The notes beneath the pieces were generated by a model. It ran no database searches. It was not told the DNA's origin and was given only the letters and a program-made list of their open reading frames with translations. A DNA stretch of 64,000 nt from Odobenus rosmarus divergens (taxonomy: Eukaryota > Chordata > Mammalia > Carnivora > Odobenidae), in contig NW_004450286.1 in the NCBI RefSeq assembly GCF_000321225.1, positions 2,288,520-2,352,519 on the forward strand, read 5' to 3'. Made by a program: the position numbers and the translations under genes. This document shows, in pieces, positions 36,128 to 49,700 of the stretch; positions within the stretch are counted from its first letter, which is position 1; each line of letters opens with the position of its first letter.

Positions 36128-39100
36128 CTGTTGGGAGAATTTAGAGGATTAATATAAATGCAAAATGGAAACCATAAGCAAGCATATGAGTACAGAAGAT
36201 TCTTTTTTAATATCCATCATCTATTAGCTAAAGGCCATCTATCCATTTAAATTCAAAGTATCTGAAACAAAATTGAAAACCAGAAAACAAAAACATATTC
36301 AAAGCTCATTCATTAAATTTCCTAAATTTTAGTGTTAGGAGAAACTCTCAGGCTCATTTTGAGACTCATAATTTCATACTCAGTTTATACATTCTAAAAG
36401 ACAGCACACTGGGGCGCCTGGGTGGCTCAGTCGGTTGAGCATTCAACTCCAGATTTCTGCTCAGGTCATCATCTCAGGGTTATGAGATCGAGCCCTGCAT
36501 CAGGCTCTGCACTCAGTGGGGAGTCTGCTTGAAATTCTCTCTCCCTCTTCCTCTGCTCCTCCCCCCACTCTCACACACTCCCTCTCAAATAAATATTTTT
36601 TAAAAATTAAAATTAAAAAATAAATAAAAGAGAGCACTGATTTCTCAGCACAAAACAAGCAGGCCACTAATAAGTAGTGCACTGCTTTCAGTGGTTATAT
36701 TGACAGAAGCAAGAAGTGAGAGCTAATGATGGAGACTAAACACCTGTTGAAAATATGTAGCCACTGGAAATAATTTGGTATCGGAGTAAAAAACTCAAGA
36801 TTATGCGCATCAGCAGCTCAAAAGAGCATCACTATGTTATATCCTGCTACATTAACAATTATTCACTGTGATCATGAGTTGCCAAGGAAAGTGAATATTA
36901 AAATACCCTGTTGAGGGGCCGCCTGGGTGGCTCAGTTGGTTAAGCTACCGACTCTTGATTTCGGCTCAGGTCATGGTCTCAGGGTCGTGAGATCGAGCCC
37001 CGAGCTGGGGTCCGCACTCCACGGGAAGTATGCTTGAGGATTCTCTCTCTCCCTCTTCCTCTGCCCCTCCCCCTGCTCACAAGCTCTAATAAATAAATAA
37101 ATCTTTAAAAAAAAAAAAGTGTCCCTAATAGTTAGGTGTATGGAAATATTTATGGGTTGAAATGACAGAATACCTACAATCTGTTTCAAAAGAATACATA
37201 CAATTCTTAAACCCCTTCATCTATTTCACCCAAACTGCCACCCACCTCCCCTCTGGCAACTACTAGTTTGTCTCTGTATTTAAAAATCTATTTTTTTGGC
37301 TCTTTTTTCCTTTGTTCACTTGTTTTGTTTCTTAAATTCCACGTATGAGTGAAGTCATATGGTATTTGTTTTTGTCTTAATCTTACTTTGTGTAAAATAA
37401 AAAATTATAAAATTTATTTAAGCACACCGGGTGTCGTATGGAAGTGTTGAATCACTGTTGTACACCTGAGACTAATGTAACACTGTATGTTAACTATACT
37501 GGAATTTTTAAGTTTAAGCATTAAATAAAATATTGTCACTTTCTCCTAGTATAATATGGAAGAGAAAGAGACAAAAGCTGAGTTTGGGAAAAAAAAAAAA
37601 AAAAGCATACATACAGGAGAGTGGGAAAATGGATGGAAGTGACATGAAATCATGAAACAAACTGGCCATGAGCTGATCATTGTTGAAGCTGGGTGATGGG
37701 TACATGAATATTCACTATGCAATTCTGTTTTTTATATTTGAAATTATTCATAATAAAAATGTTTTAAATTATGATACAGACTAGATATATTACATTAAGG
37801 AACGTTAATTGATTTCGGCATAATAATGATATTGTCACTTTTTAAAAATTCCTATTTTTTAGAGAAACATACTCAATTATTTAACAGATAAAATTTAAAA
37901 AATACCTGTAACCTTTCTGACTCAGTTGTGGGAACATCAAAGCAAACACCCTAAAAGCAAAATGAAAACATTTTTATTCAAATGCAGATGAATTGATTTT
38001 TTACCAATACACTAATACTTGCTGGTAATTTTATAGTAGCTAAAAAAAGGGGAAAGATAGGGTGTACCCCATGAATGTTTATAAGATTAAAACAGCTAAC
38101 ATATAATAATGCATGACACAGAGTGGCTGCTTATTGTATTTTCTAAGTCTGAAAAGTAAACAATATCTAACAGGAATCTACTACTACTACTACTAAGAAT
38201 CTAGAGTATTCTCCAGAAAAGTTCTTGTAGATACTGTAATGTTTAATGTATAAATTCCTTGAAAAATTTAGTGCCAAAAAGTTTGTTTCTATCCTGAAGA
38301 GCTTCAGTGTTTATCAGATAATAAGAATGGTATAACCCAAGATGTTTCTTTTTTGGACCTGGATGCCAATAAATTGAAAATTAATTTAATTCTCAAGTAT
38401 GGCAACTAGTTTGGCTTAAGGATCTTGTTATATTTTCCCCTCCCCTCCACATTTTTTCTGAATGAGTATATTTGTCCCATACTTGCCAGAAAACATTCTT
38501 GATGTATGTAATAGTAAACTTTGAGAAATGATTCTTTCTAATAAACAATCAAGATAATAAATTCTAGGCTAGAATAAGCCTATGTAGTAAAGTTAGATAA
38601 ATAAACATCTTTTTTCAAACCATTAAAGAAACAGAGCCACTAAGATTAGAGATGGTTTTAACTTTGCTATTTCAAAAATGTATTAAAATACTAACTTACT
38701 TAATTATCCTCATTAACAACCAATAGAGGCCACTTAAAAGTCAATATTGAGTATTCTCTAAATAACATAGTTGTTCAGCTATTGAAATCCTAAGTTACTT
38801 AGTCATAGAATAAAACACCACACACAACCACAAACAGTATGTATCCAAGAGCAGAAACTTGGATAACTTGGTATTACACAAACTAAGCAGGATGACTTAA
38901 AGCTTTCTAGAGGAATGGGTTATTTATATAACTCCCCAAATTTACAACGGGAAACAAACTATCACACAAAAAAACTGTATTATTCATCTCATTAGACTTC
39001 AAAAAAAGAAAGAACAAAATCTGCTAGACATTTAGAGTTGATTGAAAAGCTTTTCCTTGTCTAGAAAAACCTACCATATTTCCTTTTAGGAGGCACATTC

Positions 39101-42100
39101 TGGTAATTTGGGATACAGCATTACTACTCAGCTTTCTGTTAAGTTCTTTCCATGCACAGCTGATATCCTGTATTTCTTCTGGGCTTTCCAAAGTCATGGT
39201 GACAAACCCCTTAAGAAATAAAAGTCACATTATCTTTGGAAAAAAAGCAGCAGCAGCAGGACAATGAAGTTCTAACTCTGCAGCCCTTCATGACTTCACT
39301 GTACATTTCTCATGAGCCATCAGTATAACATGGCTGCCAAAACAACTTTTTTTATTTTTTTTATTTTTAAAGATTTTATTTATTTGAGAGAGAGAATGAG
39401 AGAGAGAGAGCACATGAGAGGGGGGAGGGTCAGAGGGAGAAGCAGACTCCCTGCTGAGCAGGGAGCCCGATGCAGGACTCGATCCTGGGACTCCAGGATC
39501 ATGACCTGAGCCGAAGGCAGCTGCCTAACCAACTGAGCCACCCAGGCACCCTCAAATAACTTTTTTTAAATAAAGATTTTATTTATTTATTTGACAGAGA
39601 GAGAGAGCAAGAAAGAGCACAAGCAGGCGGAGCAGCAGGCAGACGAAGAAACAGGCTCCCCACTGAGCAGGGAGCCCAATGCAGGGCTTGTTCCAAGAAC
39701 CCCAGGATCATGACCTGAGCCAAAGGCAGATGCTTAACCGACTGAGCCACCCAGGCATCCCAAAAATAACTTCTTTAAAACTATATTAATAGAAGACTAA
39801 TGTTTACAGATCACTGAAAGAACCATTCTTCTTTGTATTTCTGTAAAGACTATATATTTAATTCCAACCATCATGCTTTAAGAGATAATTAAACTAGAGC
39901 ACCAGAGAAAAGATAAAGTAGTGGAGAACTGAGGAAATGCTGAAAGAGTCAAAGTTAGCTTGGAGTGGAAAAACAAGAAGACACAGATCTCTTTAAACTT
40001 TTGAAGGACTATTACATATCCAAAAATTACTTGTTCTGTAAAACTTCACTAGACAGCAAAAGAATCAACATGAAGAAGATACAGGAAGGGATTCATCTAA
40101 TAATTTTGTTTTTTTTAAGTTAGCTCTACACCCAACCTGGGGCTTGAACTCACAACCCCAAGATCAAGAGTCGCATGCTTTATTGACTGAGCCAGCCAGG
40201 AGTCCCTCATCTAACAAATATCTACTGAGTGTCCCCTATATATGTGCCAGAGACTATAGTAAGTGCTAGAGATTCAGCAGTAAATAGTCCTTTGTCTCAT
40301 GCAGGTTACATTCTAGTGTTGGGGGTGGGGATGGTGGGGACGAGGTGGGGTAGACAGTAAACAAATAAGCAAATATGTAAAATGCCAGATAGTAATAAGC
40401 ATCATAAAGAAAAATACAGCAGGGCAAGGGAATAGAGAGTAAAGCGAAAGGTAAGCTATTTTAGAAGGGTGATCAGGAAAGACCTCTCGATGTGGTGATA
40501 TTTGAAGAGAGACCTGAATAAAGTGAAGGAGGAAGCCATATGGTAAAAAGAACGAACATCTGAAACAGTGCAAGTGCAAAGGTCTTGTGCAGGAGTAGGT
40601 TTATGTTCGAGTAACAAGTAGGTCAGGGTAGCCGAAACAAGCAAGGACAGATAAGAGATGAGGTCAAAGAATTACCAAGGGGAAGACCCTGTAGGACATT
40701 TGTGGTAAAGACTTTGGATTTTGGTTTAACCATAAAAGAAATTTCAAACCCACTAATACAGCTTCTAAGATATTTAATCAGAAGTTAGATAACCCATCTG
40801 CCAAAGAGGGATTCTTTTATTAGATAAGGGTTGGGAATAAATGATCTCTTAGGTACTTCTTAGCTCTAAAGGCTATCCTAATATTTTCCTAAAAGATATG
40901 GCTTAAGTATTTTCTTAAGAAGTACTTGGTGGGGCACCTGGGTGGCTCAGTCGGTTAAGCATCTGCCCTTGGCTCAGGTCATGATCTCAGGGTCCTGGGA
41001 TCAAGCCCCGCGTAAGGCTCCCTGCTCGGCGGGGCGTCTGCTTTTCCCTCTGCCTCTCCCTGTGGCTTGTGCTTTCTCTCTTGCTCACTATCTCTGAAAT
41101 AAATAAATAAAATCTTTAAAAAAAAAAGTATTTGGTGGGTTATTAGGGAAAGGATACTTGCTCACTGCTAAAGCATTACCCCACAAATTACTAATTACAA
41201 AGAGTAAAAGATACCTTTACAATGGGACTATAGGGCAGTTTCCATTGTAAACAAGTGATCAAACTAAGCATTATTAGTACTAGAACAATCTGACATTATA
41301 TGCCTGCTGCTGTGATATGGTACGAAGTACATAATATCACCCATAAGGGTACTTTGGCCCGAACGGTTTAACCTGAATGTAAAATCAAGCTTTGATTTTA
41401 CTTCCAGTTTACAGGAAAGGCTGAATAAAGGCAAAAGTTAAATGATATATGAAAGGAAAACCAGAAAAATCCAGGTGTAAGAAATTCTAGACTCTGATCT
41501 ACACAACTAACCTACACTCTTCAAAAAATTAATCAAATTAATAAAAAATGATGGGAAAACAGTTCCAGATTAAGAGAAACCTAACACCAAATATAACATA
41601 TGAACTTGAATTGGATCCTGAATTTTTTTTTTTTAATTTTATTTATTTGAGAGAGAGAAAGCAAGCACATGCACGTGCACAAGTGCGTGCATGGGGACGG
41701 CGGCAGGGGGCCAGATGGAGAGAGACAGACAGACTCCATGCTGAGTGCATAGTCCAACATGGAGCTCAATCTCACAACTCTGAGGATCCAGATGTTTTTT
41801 TAAAGATACACAGTGTGAGGGGCGCCTGGGTGGCTCAGTCTGTTAAGTGTCTGCCTTCGGCTCAGGTTGTGATCTCAGGGTCCTGGGATTGAGCCCCACG
41901 TCAGGCTCCCTGCTCAGTGGGGAGTCTGCTTCTCCCTCTCCCCCAGTTCATGCTCTCTCTCTCACATAAATAAAATCTTTAAAAAAATAAAAATAAAATA
42001 AAATAAATAAAAAATAAAAATACGCTGGGGGGGGGGTGCGTCTCGGTGGCTCAGTGGGTTAAGGCATCTGACTCTTGGTTTTGGCTCAGGCCCTGGTCTT

Positions 42101-43704
42101 AGGGTCATGGGATGGAGCCCTGTATCAGGCTCTGCTCTGGGTGTGGAGCCTGCTTGGGATTCTCCCTCTCCCCTGCTGCTCAAGCTCTCTCTTTCTCTCA
42201 AAAAAAAGATACGCAGTGGCCGGGGGGGGGGGGGGGCTGGGACACACGAAGTCACCCCCAGCAAAATGACATTTGACTAAACCATTAACACTTGCCAGAT
42301 GGAGAAAACATTAGACACCCCAGATGTACTCACTTATACTATACCAAATTGTCACATGCAAGTTTACCTGCCCTGACCTTTTTGTTCTCCTCTTCCACCA
42401 ACTCTCCGTCTTTCTCTCAATCTCTCTGTCCCCACCCAGACATCAGAGAGAGAGCTTTCTTGCTGAGAGGTCTTGTTATCCAGGGATTCTCCTCACTTAT
42501 ACCTTGATGAATAGTAAATCTCTGAACTACTTGCAACCAATGGGTCTGGTGTGGTTTGTTTTGACATCTGATACTAACCCAGCAGGGGGCTAGGTCAGGT
42601 GGTGTCAAACTACACACACCCCACCCCCACACACACAGCCGCTCAACATATACAGGTAATCCTAACTTTGCATGGCACTGTGTTAAATGCACAGAATCTA
42701 TGCTTTGATTTGCATGGTTCCGTGGCAACTTACAGAATAAAAAATGGGTCTGGTGTGTAAGTTTCAGTTAACATAGTACTGTGCAAAGTCAAAGTCTCCT
42801 GTCTTTCTCTCCAGATAGATGGATTATCTATGGTTCAATTTTAATCTTTTCTCAATCATACATATTTTCTCACAGATTTCTACCTTATCAGAGGTGATCA
42901 AAGATCGTGGTTCAAAACTTGATGCACCAGAGATGTGGGCTAATGCTGCAGCCAATGCATCCACTGCCCCCTTCTCTTCTATCAATCTCTGAGCTGATGG
43001 TCGGAAAAAATCAACAGCAGCGTAAGAAACGGAAGCCAGAGACCTATGGTTTAAAAATAGTAAATTTTCTTGGTCAAGACAAAGGTAAAAAATTAAAGAT
43101 AAGAGAATGAATGGGAAAAGAAAGAGCAACGTTTTCGTATTTTAACATAACTAAAAGTCTGCTGGTAAAACTGGTGATTAAGTTTTCTGATATTTGAACT
43201 AGGAGAGCTTAAAGATGAATAGCCTAATACAAAAGAAAAACTTATTCAGCAAGTTCAGAAAGCATACCTGATGGCATCCATGCTTTTAGATTTAACTAAA
43301 TCCATTGTAGAAGGAACACCTACACGTTTAAAAGTAATTCCCTGAAAATGAAAGAATTACATTAAAGAAAAATGGAAGTCTTTACAATTAATTCCTAAAT
43401 TCATATAGTTTGTTGAATTTCCATTTCTTGGACTTAAAAAGATTTCCAAGCCCCAGTAGATCAAAAGACCTGCTTTTTCTAATAAATCATCAATTACAAA
43501 TTCTAGGAAGAGAAAAAAAAAATTTAATTGCCCTTAGTTACAATCATGAAATTTCACTTGCAAAATAAAGCTGATTCCAAAAAAGGAAAAAAGATGCTCA
43601 TCACCTCTATCAACTTTTTTCTTATTACCCTATCTCATTTTACAAAGTAGATGAAATAGTGTTTAAAAACACACATCATGAAAATAAGAAAAAATGTAAA
43701 ATAC

Positions 43705-43736
<32 letters not shown>

Positions 43737-46700
43737 TGCCACAAAAAATGTATATAATTTCTTATAGAAACTGGCCATTGTACCATTACTCAATATAATC
43801 TTAACAAATACACCAAGACTATGGCAGTCACCCCTTTATAATGCTGGACTATGAGATACTGAAATCACAATGCACTTCTGATTTTAGAATCAAGGGAGAA
43901 ACTCAAGGGGAAAATGAGAAAGTCAGCTCTTCTGTCTTCACAATAAAAGCTGTATCAAAACAAAGTCTTGCAGCTCATATAAATTTAGCTCTCCACATGC
44001 TTCAAATCCAAATGCAGCTTAAACCGAGAAAAGTTATAAGCATCTATTTGTGAGAACAAAGATAAAAAGAACTCTTTTCTAAGACACCATTTAGATAATA
44101 AGATTGAAATAATTTAACCCTACTTACTGCTTTTTGTTCCACATATCTTAGTTGACCTCTTTCTCTGGGTTGATAAAAACATATGCAAATCCCTGTCCGG
44201 CCAGCTCTACCTGTACGTCCAGAACGATGAATATAGGACTCAACATCCTGAAAATAAAAGAGGCAATACCTTTTTTTAAATCTGGCAAAAAAAAAAAAAA
44301 AAAAAAATCTGGCAAGTGACAGGTCATTCCAACAACCAAATAATTACACTAACAATAACAAAACTACTACCTACCAATAATAACATTTTTATTTCAAACC
44401 TATTGCTCTTTCAACATCCTGAAGAAATTTTATGCTGAATTTTTGGATTAAAAGGAATAAGATTTAAAATCTTTTTATCCACCTCATCCCAGGACTCTTC
44501 ATATGACAACTTTTTATAATCCCTTTGCATGATTCCAACCTTCAGATCCAAATAAGTTAATTATTTGCTAAGGCATCAGATTCTGATCAATTTAACACTA
44601 CATTAGTAAAAAATGGCTAACAGCATGAACAGATAACATATTTTTCATATCCCAAACAATATCTCATAAATAAAATAGCATTTACACAGCTGTTCTTATA
44701 TTCCCTAAATAAAATTTCGTTTTCTTACCTGGGGAGGAGAACTTTGAATCACCAGGTCAACCTCAGGAATGTCCAAACCACGGGCAGCCACATTGGTTGC
44801 CACCAAAACTTTAAAACTACCTTCTCTGAAGCCTTTCAGTGTAATTTCTCTTTGTGACTGTGCAATGTCCCCATGTAAACACTGGGCATTCTATTTGAAA
44901 AAAGGGAAAAAGTAAGTGTACAACTCACACTTGTAATTGATAGCACCCTAACACCATGTAGTCTGTGCTCTTTGTTGTTTTTTAATCTTTTTTTTAAGTA
45001 ATCTCTACACCCAACATGGGGCTCAAACTCATTACCCGAAGATCAAGAATCAGACAGTCCACTGACTGAGCCAGCCAGGTGCCCCAATATTCTTAGTTTC
45101 TGATAATTATAGTAATGCATGCTTATCGTTCAAAAAAGACCAAATGTTACAGAAAATATTTAACACAGGGTGCCTGGGTGGCTCAGTCGGTTAAGCATCT
45201 GCCTTTGGCTCAGGTCATGATCTCAGGGTCCTGGGATCGAGCCCTATGTCAGGCTCTCTGCTCAGCAGGGACTCTGCTTCTCCTTCTCCCTCTGCGGCTC
45301 CCCCTGCGGTGCGTGCATGCTCTGTCAAATAAATAAAATCTTAAAAAAAAAATATTTAACACAAAATGTAAAAGCTTCCCTCAATATCAGCCTCCTAATA
45401 ATTCACCAACAGTTTGGTGAATATTCCTCCAGATATATTTTTTTAAAACACACATACAGGGGCTCCAGGGTGGCTCAGTGGGTTAAGCGCCTCTGGCCTT
45501 TGGCTCAGGTCACAATCCCAGAGTCCTAGAATCGAGGCCCATGTGGGGTTCCCTGCTCAACAGGAGTTTGCTTCTTTCTCCCTCTGCCCTTTCCCCTGCT
45601 CATGCTCTCTTTCAAATGAATAAATAATAAATCTTAAAACACACACACAACCCATATGTAACAGCATACACTATAATTTATGCATTTACTTATAAAATGG
45701 GATCATACTACATAATCACTGTTTTGAAACCTGCTTTACAAATTATCTTAGCTATTTTTCCACATCTATAAATATAACTCTACTTCATTTTTTAAAAACT
45801 GTATGTGATTCCATCATATGATGTAGTACCATTTATTTCAGCACTATCCTACTGATGACCATTTGGATCATATCCAAAGTTTTCTTCACCTTTAGAAACA
45901 ATACTACATTGTATGAACAACGCTGTACTTGTATCTCTGCCCACCCCCCCCGTCCCCGTGTATGTGTATTTCAGTAGGACACATATCTAGAAGGTGGATT
46001 TCTAGGTCAAAAATTATGAACATTTAACATTTTAATAGCTATTGCAAAACTGTGTTGTAAAAAGAGGTTCTGGGGGTGGGGGGCGCCTGGCTGGCTCAGT
46101 GGGAAGAACATGCAACTCTCAATCTGGGGGTTGTGAGTTTGAGCCCCACATCGAGTGTAGAGATTACTTAAAGAAAAACTTAAAGAAAAAAAAGGTTGTG
46201 CCTATTTACTCTTCAACATTTATGAGTCTTTAGTTCATCGTACCCTACATACCATGTATATTATGAATCATTATAATCTTTGTAAATCTAATAGGCAAAA
46301 ATGATTTCCCAATGTTGTTTTAATTTACATTTCTGTAATATTTAGTGAGGTTGAACCTATTTTTATGCAATTTATATATTCTATTCATACTGCAAATAAT
46401 TTTTCTATTACAAACAAATGTCCTAGCATTCTAGCTGCTGTTAAAATTTAAAAGTTCAGGGGTGCCTGTATGGCGCAGTTGGCTGAGCAACTAACTCTTG
46501 GTTTCCACTCGGGTCATGATCTCAGGGTCCTGGGATCGAGCCCCATGTCAGGCTCTGTGCTTGGTGCAGAGTCTGCTTGACACTCTCTCCCTCTCACTCT
46601 GCCTCTTCCCCCTGCTCGCTCTCTCTAAAATCAATAAAATTTCTAAAAATTTTTTTTTAATGTTTTAAAAGGTTCATAACAATGACTCAACCCTAACCAC

Positions 46701-49700
46701 ATCTAAACCTTAGTAACTAAACGTAATGCATTTATGAGTGAATTCACCGAGTACTTGCTATGCACCAGATTCTGGAACAATCATAAAGAAACAGCCCCGG
46801 GACAGACAAGTTGACAGGCATTTTCAGTACAGTATGATATGTACTATAACCAGGTGCAGGGTGCTACTGGAATACTTAAGAGGGAAACCTAACTTAATTT
46901 TGTTTAAGGAGAAGGCAGCACTGAAGGTGAGACCTGACATATAATACGAACTAGTAGGTAAAAGGAAGAGCAGGAGGCTAGGGAGTTCTGGGCAGAAAAA
47001 AATTTCATACATAAACAGTGTGTCTGGGAACTACAAATATATGAGTATTGCTGAACCATACTGTGAAAGGCGAAAGTGATGAGAGATGAGGCTGGAAAGG
47101 AATATGAATTTTATCCTGCGGACAACATGAACTGAATGACTGGAAGCAGAAAATTATCATGAACACACTTGCATTGTAGAAGGAACAGTCTGGTTATAAT
47201 GTGTAGAATGTATTAGAAAAGGGCAAGGCAAAAGCTAGGGAAACCCAGGTGGCAGGCTGTTGTAGAAATCGAAAAGAGGTCAGTGGCCTCACCAAGGCAG
47301 TGGCAATGCCCATCTATTCATTCAATAAATATTTAGTGATCTACAACATGTTGGGCACTAAGGATAAAATAGCAAACAAAAATAAGATTGCCTCCATCCT
47401 CATGGTCTCTATACTTTGGTAGGGGAGATGGAAATTAATCAAATAATGAGGCATGCAAATAAATTTAGCCAACAAGTGTAATTCATATTGCACCAGTCTG
47501 AGGCAAAGAGCATTTATTGATTTATTTTTAGAGAGGGAGAAGTGGGGAGGCAGAGGGAGAGAGAGAGAATCCCAAGCAGGCTCCGATTGGAGCCTGACAC
47601 GGGGCTTGATCTCACAACCCTGAGATGATGACCTGAGCTGAAATCAAGAGTCAGATACTCAATCGACTGAGCCACCCAGGCACCCCACGGCAAAGAACGT
47701 TTATAAGAGGACAATCTGACCTATTTTGGGGCAAGGAAGAATTCCCTCTAAGTGGTGCTCTGAATTTTTATCTGAAAGATGAGTAGGAGTTGCTAGGCAA
47801 GAAAAATTACAAGTTCAAGAGCCCTGTGGTGAGAGGAAACATGGTTAAGTATGGAGAGTGTGCAGAATGAGGAGAAAGTATGATAAAATGAAGATGGAAA
47901 GGTAAGGGCTAGGCCATAAATAAATTCAAGAACTATTGGTACATGAAATTGGGAGGAGCTGGTGAAGGGAAGGGAAATGAAATATAAAGGAAAGAAACAT
48001 TATACAGGACTCCCAGATTTCAAGCTTCTGAAACAGTAGTAAGAAAGAAATAGATCATTTTAAGGGCGCAGGGTGGCTCAGTTATGTGTCTGATTCTTAG
48101 TTTCGGCTCAGGTCATGATCTCATGGGTCAGGGGGAGCCTGCCAGAGGAGTCTCTCCCTCTGCCCCTCCCCCCACTCTCACTCACACTTGCTCTAAAATA
48201 AATCTTTAAAAAAAAAAAAAAGGAAAGAAACGGACCACTTTATTTTAAAGCTTTTATTTATTTATTTGACAGAGAGATACAAAGCAAGAGAGGGAACACA
48301 AGCGGGGGGAGTGGGAGAGGGAGAAGCAGGCTTCCCGCTGAGCAGGAAACCCGACGCGGGGCTCGATCCCAGGACCCTGGGATCGTGACCTGAGCCGAAG
48401 GCAGACGCTTCACGACTGAGCCATCCAGGCACCCCCGAAACGGACCATTTTAAACCAAGGGAGATAGAATCCAAAAATACTTTGTAGTTAACTGAACAGC
48501 AAATGGTAAGGAAGAAAAATCAAGGGTGATGTATAGATTTCTGATGTAGTCTATGGGTAGATGCACCATTTAACAATAGGGAATGTTGGGGGCGCCTGGG
48601 TGGCTCAGTCGTTAAGCGTCTGCCTTCCGCTCAGGTCCTGATCCCCGGGTCCTGGGATCGATCCCCACATCGGGCTCCCTGCTCCGCAGGAAGCCTGCTT
48701 CTCCCTCTCCCACTCCCCCTGCTTGCGTTCCCTCTCTCGCTGTCTCTGTCAAATAAATAAAATCTTAAAAACAAAACAAAACAATAGGGAATGTTGGAGA
48801 CAAAATGGGTATAGGAAAATAGAAAAGAATGAATTCAATTTCAGGTACCCAATAATGGGTTTCGGTGTTTGTGGCCAGTAGGATAAAAATAGGTCTAGCT
48901 TCTGGAGACAGAGCTGACCTGGACAAAGATTTAGACATCATCAGCATACGCACAGGAGCCACAGGAGTCATCAGTTCTATGCACCCATGTTCCTAGCTGT
49001 ACTTCTTCATTTCTATACTTACTGTCTGCTTGCTGTAAGAAAACCATTGTGCTAAATGCTTTAAATAAATGACTTCACTTCAACCTTAAAAAGTGGAAAA
49101 AATTTATTTTTAATATCATTTATTTATTTTGAGAGAGAGAGAGAGTAAGCAAGCAAGCATGTGAGCAGAGTGGGGAGGAGCAGAGAGAGATAATCCCACA
49201 CAGGGATTCTGTGGAGCCTGGTAGGGGGCTCGATCCCACCACCGAGATCATGAGCTGAGCTGAAATCAAGAGTCGGATGCTTAACTGACTGAGCCACCAG
49301 GGGCCCCATTAATATCACTTTTTTAAAAGGGAAACATGGGCAAAGAAACATGAAGTGACTTCAAGGTTACACAGCTAGTAATACAACTGGGATTTAAACC
49401 CTAGTATGTCTGACTCCAAAGTCTGTGATAGAAATCACTATGCTCAGGAAGAATACATCGAATAAGAAACAAGTACAGACGTTAGATCTGTGAAGAATGC
49501 CAATATTTAAAGTAAGAACAAGAATACAAAAAGACCTCAGCAAAACTGAGAAAGGTTAGCCAGAGAAGGAAGAAAACCTTTGTGATATCACAGAACCCAA
49601 GGAAAGAGAAATGTTTAAGAAAGGAAACATTACTGCCTTACTGGTGTTTTTAAGTCATAAACAAACATACTTTAAAATAAATTGGATGGTTTTTCACAGT

